64,000 nucleotides of DNA from Eustoma russellianum (taxonomy: Eukaryota; Streptophyta; Magnoliopsida; Gentianales; Gentianaceae), in contig AP025057.1 in the NCBI GenBank assembly GCA_036186865.1, positions 26,825,258-26,889,257 of the forward strand, in the 5' to 3' direction. Below, in pieces: positions 57,725-64,000 of this stretch. Positions within the stretch are counted from its first letter, which is position 1, and every line of letters begins with the position of its first letter. The notes beneath the pieces were generated by a model. The model searched no databases. It was not told the DNA's origin and was given only the letters and a program-made list of their open reading frames with translations. The position numbers and the translations under genes are program-made.

Positions 57725-58509
57725 ACTCAAGATGGAGTGTATATATCTCAAACGAAGTATACAAAGGAGTTGCTCAAGAAGTACAAATTTGAGGATGGAA
57801 GAAGTGTAAGCACACCAATGAGCATAAGTACAAAGCTTGACAAAGATGAAAAAGGAAAGACAGTTGAGGTAACCAAATATAGGGGTATGATTGGTAGTTT
57901 ACTTTATTTAACCGCTAGTAGACCGGATATTTTGCATGTTGTGTGCTTATGTGCTAGATTTCAGAGTATGCCTAAGGAATCGCATCTAGTTGCAATTAAA
58001 CATATCTATAGGTATTTGAAAGGAACTTTGAACTTTGGGCTGTTTTATCCCAAAAATGGATGTTTTGATTTAAGAGGGTATAGTGACTCCGACTATGCCA
58101 GAAATCTTGTTGATAGAAAAAGCACCTCCGGGACATGCCAATTCCTTGGAGATTGCTTAGCGTGTCACTTTTAACGGTGGAATTCGAATATGTATCGGCC
58201 GCTTCGTCTTATGCACAACTACTTTGGATGATCAACACCTTAAATGATTATAATGTTAAGTTTGATAAAGTTCCTATTCTATGTGACAACACCTCAGCCA
58301 TAAGTATAGCGCAAAACCCGGTACATCATAGTAGGACCAAACATATAGATGTGAGACATCACTTTATAAGGGATTGCATTCAAAAAGGATTGGTATGTGT
58401 TGAATTTGTTCCAACAAATGACCAACTATCGAATATATTCACCAAATCCCTTCCTACTGAGACATTTGAGTCCATTAGAACAAGATTAGGGATGATAAAC
58501 AATGTTTAG
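57725..58509 (+). pseudogene. Copia RT end and RNase H, element B
   Basis: MYISQTKYTKELLKKYKFED, MIGSLLYLTASRPDILH, YSDSDYARNLVDRKSTSGTC. After a frame change near 58150: EFEYVSAASSYAQLLWMINT, PILCDNTSAISIAQNP, HIDVRHHFIRDCIQKG and IFTKSLPTETFESI, ending in TAG at 58507. Confidence 0.92.
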
Positions 58510-58852
58510 AGGGTTAAAATTGAAAATTTCAAAAATCAGCATACATGGATCGATCCACGTATCAACATGAGAGAACCACGTACATCGATCTCTGACGTCG
58601 ATCGATCAACGTCATCGATTTCTGCAGATTTAAAATCTTCCAAAACGCAAACCCTTCTTTATTTCCAACCCTAACAAACGATTGAAACCCTCTCAAAAAC
58701 CTGCGCCTCCCTCTCCAAAAGCCCTTTATCTCTTCAATTTCATCTCTAAATCACCACATCATCATCTCTACACTTGATTTTCATCTTCTCTATTCACATC
58801 TTTCATCCTTCTCTAGAAAATCCCCAAAATTTCGTGCCCTAAATTCTCTAAA

Positions 58853-60130
58853 ATGTCTTCAAGAAGCAAGAACACAACCAAGAGGCCAAGATCCTATAGG
58901 AGTGGAGGAGAAGATTCAAGCAATCCTTCTCAAGGACAAACATCTCAACCTAGAAGAAAGCAATCTATGGATGAGAGTCAAGGACAAGTGCTAGCCGAGA
59001 TTCGAAGTGGGTTAACTCTCTCCAACTTTCCTTTGATCAAAGCTAAAGAAGCCAAGGATGCTTTGACGGAACCCCTACCACCCGGACATGTAAGGTTTAT
59101 CACTAGACACTCTCAAATATTATATGATAAATGGGAAGATGATGAGAGAGCCACCATCCCACTCAAATTGCTTAGAATAAATGATATTCTAAGCAATAAT
59201 GAACTAAGTCCTATCATTGAGTGGTTAGATGTTCAAGAATGGAGGAGTATTTGGAATGAGAGAGAGATGTATAAAATGTCCACTAGGTATACTAGACTCT
59301 TTTATGCCAATTTATGGATTCAATACATAAATGACCTTCCTTTAGCTCTACATTCCGTTATTGATGGACATCACGTTAAATGGAAGGTTGAAAAAATTTG
59401 TGAATTGATTGGTGTACCCAACGAGGGGTACTTTGAGTTTGATGCATGGAAGTAGGATGTGGCTCGGTGGAGAGTCAATGAGGATGAAGTGAAGTCATTC
59501 TTAGGCTTCCATCCCACTAAGAATACCAACGATATACCCTTGGTTTATCGTACCCTTCTTGCCATCGTTACATTTTGTATCAATGGTAAATCCGCCAAAG
59601 GGCCCAGTAACCTAGACTTTGACATAGCATACCGCATAGCCAACCGTGAAAAGGTTAACTTAGGGGAGCTTTTTATGACCAATGTTATTGAAGCCGCCAC
59701 CAAACAAAACAAAGCCCTACCCTATAGTAACCTTATCTATAGGATGCTTGTAAAGTCGGGTATTTATGTGGATGACACGGATGTTGACGACATTACGCAC
59801 AAGGATTTTTATGATAAGGTCAACATCTAACAAACACTCAAGGCTAGAAAAGAGGCAATGAGAGGGAGAGAACACGAGGATGAAGCAGGAGAAGACGAAG
59901 GTCTTCCGGACAATGCACCTATTCCTGAACCCGACACTCGAGAAGCAACTAGTGGGTTGAGCACAAATGTCCATGAACTTCAGGCTCAAGTTACTAGTCT
60001 TCATCAGGAGGTTGGTGAGCTTATGGGCAAAGTGTCCATGCATGAATCAAGATTTGCCAAGCTCAAGGGAAAGATGAAAGCGCGCATCCCGGCATCACAT
60101 TCTCTTCCGATGAAGACGAGGGTAATTTAA
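58853..60130 (+). pseudogene. Extra ORF downstream of pol, element B (env-like/plant transposon domain)
   Basis: One frame of 425 codons broken by TAG at 59453-59455 and TAA at 59828-59830. N-terminus basic and Ser-rich (MSSRSKNTTKRPRSYRSGGE). The middle (about residues 75-325; RFITRHSQILYDKWEDDERA, FYANLWIQYINDLPLALHSV, TLLAIVTFCINGKSAKGPSN, LIYRMLVKSGIYVDDTDVDD) resembles the domain seen in env-like ORFs of plant Sireviruses and Athila elements and in so-called plant transposon proteins. The C-terminus is acidic, then a coiled coil (VHELQAQVTSLHQEVGELMG). No transmembrane helix is evident, so envelope is only a traditional label. Function unknown. Preceded by a 340-bp spacer without a clear promoter. 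Confidence 0.8.
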
Positions 60131-60690
60131 CTAGCTCCTTGTTTTATATATGATTCTAGCTTAGGATCTCTTGCTAGCTTATCATTTATGTAATTTTTAA
60201 AATTGGTTATTTCTTGATGATTAATGAAGTAGTTTGTTTTTATATTATCACTGTTTTTTTGATGCTTCCAAAAAGGGGGAGAAAGTTAGTAAATCACATT
60301 AATTTACTGGCTATTGCATATGAGCTAAATTGCTTGATGTTTGATGATTTACATATACTTGGTTGAGGGGAAGAAATTGATGCATATTATGTGTTGGGTA
60401 ATTGATGCAATGTTGAGAAAGTGATTCATGTTATGTGTTGAATAATTGATGTATGCTGCATATTTGAGTTAAGAAAGTTTAGGAAATTGATGCATGTTTG
60501 GTTAAAGGGGAGCTTTAGATGCATAATGATAAAAGGGAAGCATTTTGATATATTCATTGGAGTTGTAAAATTATGTTCACATTGATTATATGAAATGCAT
60601 ATACTTAAGGAGAGATTGAGACTTTTCAAATTTGAAACATCCAATTAAAATGAAGCAAAAATATCTTTTGAAATCTTGGTTTTGAAATCA
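60131..60690 (+). other. 3' untranslated part of element B
   Basis: Non-coding, T/G-rich, with repeated TTGATGCAT words near 60360-60500. No ORF. Confidence 0.7.
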
Positions 60691-60706
60691 CCAAAAAAGG
60701 GGAGAT
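60691..60706 (+). promoter_or_regulatory. Polypurine tract of element B
   Basis: CCAAAAAAGGGGAGAT directly before the 3' LTR, the expected plus-strand primer. Confidence 0.9.
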
Positions 60707-62038
60707 TGCTGGATTATAAAATGTTTTGATGATGTTAAAAGATGTTTTAAAATGGCTAAAATGGAATTTCGTATTTTGAGTTTGAAGCAAATTGAGAAAA
60801 ACACATTACGAGACGTAAATCTCTCATGGATCGGTTGAAGTATACATCAGACCCTCAGAGAGGCACATGGATCGATCCATGTGAAGTTTTGTAAAGGTTT
60901 GAGCTCTCAGATCCACGTCAATCTCTCAGCCAAGAGACGTGGATCGATCGACGTGCTTCTGAGAGACGTCAATCTCTCAGCCAAGGAGACATCGATCGAT
61001 CGACGTTATTCTGAGAGACGTGGATCTCTCAGCCAAGGATACGTCGATCCATCGACGTACTTCTGAGAGACGTCAACTCTCAGCCAAGGAGATGTCAATC
61101 GATCGACGTCATTCCAGGAGACGTCGATCTCTCAGCACTGGCACGTGGATCGATCGACGTCCCAAGAAGTCAAAATTTTTTGAACGTTGGAACAAAATCT
61201 CTTGTGGACTTTAACCCAACATACTACATGCTTCCTTGACTATTTTAACCATGTCTAAGATTCTCTAAGGTGGCTATTGAAGATCAAATCACTCCATAGG
61301 GTGGCTAAAGACTATTTGGACATTATCTTGACATTTTGTGAAGATGAAGACTTGGTGGAGAGCCTCAAAAAACGTAGTCAACTTTATCTATAAATGGGAG
61401 AAGCTTGGATGAGGAAAAAACACACTTTCAATGTCATCTAGCTTCATTTTTCATTGTTGTATAGTTCTCTCATACTTGTAAATTTGCTTAAAACTTGTTT
61501 AGCTTTTCTTTGTTCTTCATTGTTGTATATTGAGAGATAGAGAGTCAAGCACAAGAGGAACCATAAATATTTGATCTCTTGCTTGTGCTTAGACTAGTGA
61601 GAATTAAAGTGTGAACCTTACTATATTTCTTCAACCCACTGTGAAAAGTTCTTGAGTGAACTTTGTTGAAGTGTAAGGTAGCAAGAAGTTGTTCTTGCTA
61701 AGAGCTATAGTTGCTGTAGTTGCACAAGTGTGATTTGTGCAAGAAGTTGCTGTTGTTGTTGCTTACACTAAGGTGTTATTGTAAGTGTTGCTGTGGTTGT
61801 TCTTATTGCTTTAATAAGAAGAGTAGTTGTTGAAAATTCACTTTGGCAACAAAGTTGTAGTGGAGTAGAATCATTTACGATGCGAACCACTCTATATCCG
61901 GTGTACACATTCATTGCTTCTCATCTCCCATTCTTGCTCTGATTTTGAATTTTTTTTGAGTTGAGACAAACCAGAAAATTCCGCAAAAGTGCCAATCACT
62001 ATATTCACCCTCCTCTAGAGTGTATTTCGGACCTAACA
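60707..62038 (+). repeat. 3' LTR of element B
   Basis: 1332 bp, TGCTGGATTATAAAATG...GACCTAACA. Shorter than the 5' LTR because about 48 bp are missing after GAACAAAATC near 61198. Palindrome array at about 60912-61162, TATA box at 61389-61395. Confidence 0.95.
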
Positions 62039-62043
62039 AACTT

Positions 62044-63508
62044 CAATACAAGTAAACAAAAATTAGTCACACACTGACGGCTATCAAGTTTTTTTCCAGT
62101 ATCTCTCTAACTAAAGAATCACAACGCCACAAAGCACAAAACCAATTAAACCAAACACAATACCAAGCAATGGAAAAAAAAAAAAAGCAACTGTCTTTGA
62201 AAACTTAATCGAGAGACAACTGCATAATAATAGGTCAATTTATTTAAAATACCGATAAGACAAAGAACCTGGAGCCGACATATTTGACATTTTACTTAAC
62301 TAATAAGTTAATCAATTCATACACAGTTCAACGTAAGTTTACAAGTCCTAAAAGGTGTTTCTATAACTTGTAGATTACAATCAATTATTAAATTCATATA
62401 CCCAAAATAAAAGATAACATCATTTTGCTTATAAGGTCAAGCCAAATTATTCAATATCTATAGAAATCATCATAAAAATTATATTTTTTCACTCTCAATA
62501 TCAAAATTTAATATAAAAGTTTGTACACGTACCAAATATGCATCAGCTAGCCTAGAGGCACGCTTTACCTATGTTAATGTTTTTTAATAGAAATATTTTC
62601 TACAATTATTATAGTAACACATTAGATTTATCTATCTTTTGAACAATACAATTTTTTAGATACTAGTGCATTGTTTATCCACAAAGAATCTGCTTAGTTT
62701 ATCTTCGATGTAGCAATGTTCTTAATTCCTCCCTTGATATTCATATATGTTGATAATAACATGATTCATCTATTTCTCGTTTGCACCAATATGTTGTGAT
62801 GCACGTTGGACACGAAGGAGGACCTTCCTTTAACTCCAAGATAACTTAGAACAATGGAGGGATGAAGCAAAACGGATCCAAGTCCACCAAGCTTCTCATC
62901 CAACCAGTTTGCCTTCAGTCGGGGTATATGAACACAATTCCACTAGTGATTTCAACTCATTTAGGCAATAATGACCCTCCTAATGATATCCTTCCCAAGT
63001 ATATGAAGTATACAATCGAGATTGTTCAATTTTTGAAGGGAACCAAAGCTTGATTCAAAGGAAAGCTAGACCAAGTCTTGAAAAAAATAGCTCTGGGCTG
63101 AATGTGTTTAAATTTCAGAATGGATGCTAATTTACAAGGGAAGCTGGCTATTTATAGGCTAAATCTAAGATAAACAAACATATATGAGCCTAACTAATAG
63201 CCAATGAAATCAAAGGCAGAAAAAAATGAAGTTTGAACAAAGTTACAAGTAAAGGAAAGAAATTCAGTTTGCTGGCATAAATGTCCATCCGATGTGTAAG
63301 TCTTGTGCAAGTTGTCTTGAACCTTTTCTCCTCATTGGACCAGCTATAAACCTTCCATATTATTCCTTTTGATGTTCCTTGTAAGCAGTTTTGGCGTTCT
63401 CTTCTTGATTGGTTGAGCTTGAGGTGGATTTGTGCAAGTGGATCAAGTGTGTCTTCAGCACATGCGAGACTGTTCCAACGTCATTTGGGTTCCTACCAAT
63501 CATATTTT
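62044..63508. other. Unassigned intergenic sequence
   Basis: AT-rich. A minus-strand TATAAATAGCC near 63147-63157 could be a promoter of a degraded LTR. A short frame at 62862-63053 shows no recognised family. Nothing else seen. Confidence 0.45.
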
Positions 63509-64000
63509 TGTTAGGAAATCGACGAGATTATTGCCAAAAACGCACAGCGTAAAACACAAAAAATTGACCTCGGATTTCCTACTAAGGATGCATGTCGTTC
63601 GTTTAAATCGATAAAAGAGAGTCAAATCTAACGTTTCGTAGATTTGTGAATACAAAATCTGCAGACGAATAAGGCACAGAAACACAAACACCGCTATCCA
63701 CACGAATGCTTCCATCCGGAGTGTTAGCTCTTGAGACGGCGCGGCTGAAAAAGTCGTTTTTCTCCAAAAACAAACTAGGGCTTTTTTGTTTCTCTGTGTG
63801 ATTTCTGTACGAGATACAACAATATACATACATATATATAAACCTCAATATCCGATTCCAACTCGGATTGATTAAGGCCAATCAGAATACATATCAGATA
63901 TGGATTTTGTCAGGATTTGGATATGACCATTCAGAATCCATATCAGATATGGATTCTGTTGTTACTATCCGATAATATATATATATATGTATATTTTAAA
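63509..64000 (-). repeat. LTR related to element E, cut by the window edge
   Basis: TGTTAGGAAATCGACGAGAT at 63509 matches the start of the E LTR, and similarity continues (CGCACAGCG, AATGCTTCCATCCGGAGTGT, GGATTCTGTTG) to the end, with about one base in five different. It is a second, diverged member of the family. Complete element or solo LTR cannot be told. Confidence 0.85.

Larger units (their letters stand above)
52367..62038 (+). mobile_element. Copia element B (Sirevirus-like), complete with two LTRs
   Basis: 9672 bp, plus strand, exact target duplication AACTT at 52362-52366 and 62039-62043. 5' LTR 52367-53745, primer site, gag, PR, IN, RT, RH, extra ORF, polypurine tract, 3' LTR 60707-62038. 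Closely related to A along the full length. Lesions: a 1-bp deletion near 53993 (early gag), stops in protease, a frameshift near 55950, a stop near 56153, a TAA at 57722-57724, frame change near 58150, and two stops in the extra ORF. Confidence 0.95.

Noticed and set aside
62862..63053. 63-codon ORF as a gene
   Set aside because: Short, no family resemblance, no splice or promoter context.

Overview
The window is nuclear DNA of a flowering plant, most likely a eudicot: AT-rich, with plant-type Copia and Ty3 retrotransposons primed from initiator tRNA-Met, GT-AG introns and one recognisable cellular gene. Lineage below angiosperm is not resolved. About four fifths of the window is retrotransposon sequence, mostly broken and nested.

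Layout. 1-6976: minus-strand Sirevirus-like Copia element (A), its 3' end off the left edge, with a 306-bp hAT-type MITE in its integrase. A is inserted in an older Sirevirus-like Copia (C, 6977-11643). 11650-13174 holds decayed Copia (D) and Ty3 RT remnants. 13175-21686: complete minus-strand Copia (E) with near-identical LTRs. 21687-22940: more decayed element sequence.

23320-37781: the only clear host gene, a Yip1-family membrane protein of the plant YIP4/YIPF6 type, plus strand, three exons, 286 aa. Its first intron is 13.4 kb because a complete 9.6-kb minus-strand Ty3 chromovirus (Tekay/Del type) lies in it, flanked by the target duplication ACTTT. The splice sites and reading frame are intact.

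39464-51175: two related plus-strand Copia elements (G, H) fused where the 3' LTR of G joins the last 36 bp of the 5' LTR of H. G also carries a solo LTR (43971-45154, duplication CCTTA) inside its RNase H. 52367-62038: a complete plus-strand sister of A (B, duplication AACTT) with an extra env-like/plant-transposon-type ORF downstream of pol. From 63509 a relative of the E LTR runs off the right edge.

Most striking observation: the LTRs of four otherwise different element groups (Sirevirus A/B, the Ty3 chromovirus, Copia G and Copia H) all carry clusters of the palindrome CGATCGATCG in an ACATCGATCGATCGATGT or GACGTCGATCGATCGACGTC context. In the Sirevirus and chromovirus LTRs neighbouring words are shared too (CGATCTCTC...CAGCC). 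This looks like a regulatory or structural cassette shared or convergently gained across superfamilies.

No element has an undamaged gag-pol; each shows stops, frameshifts, insertions or deletions. The Yip1 gene is the only sequence expected to make a functional cellular protein.
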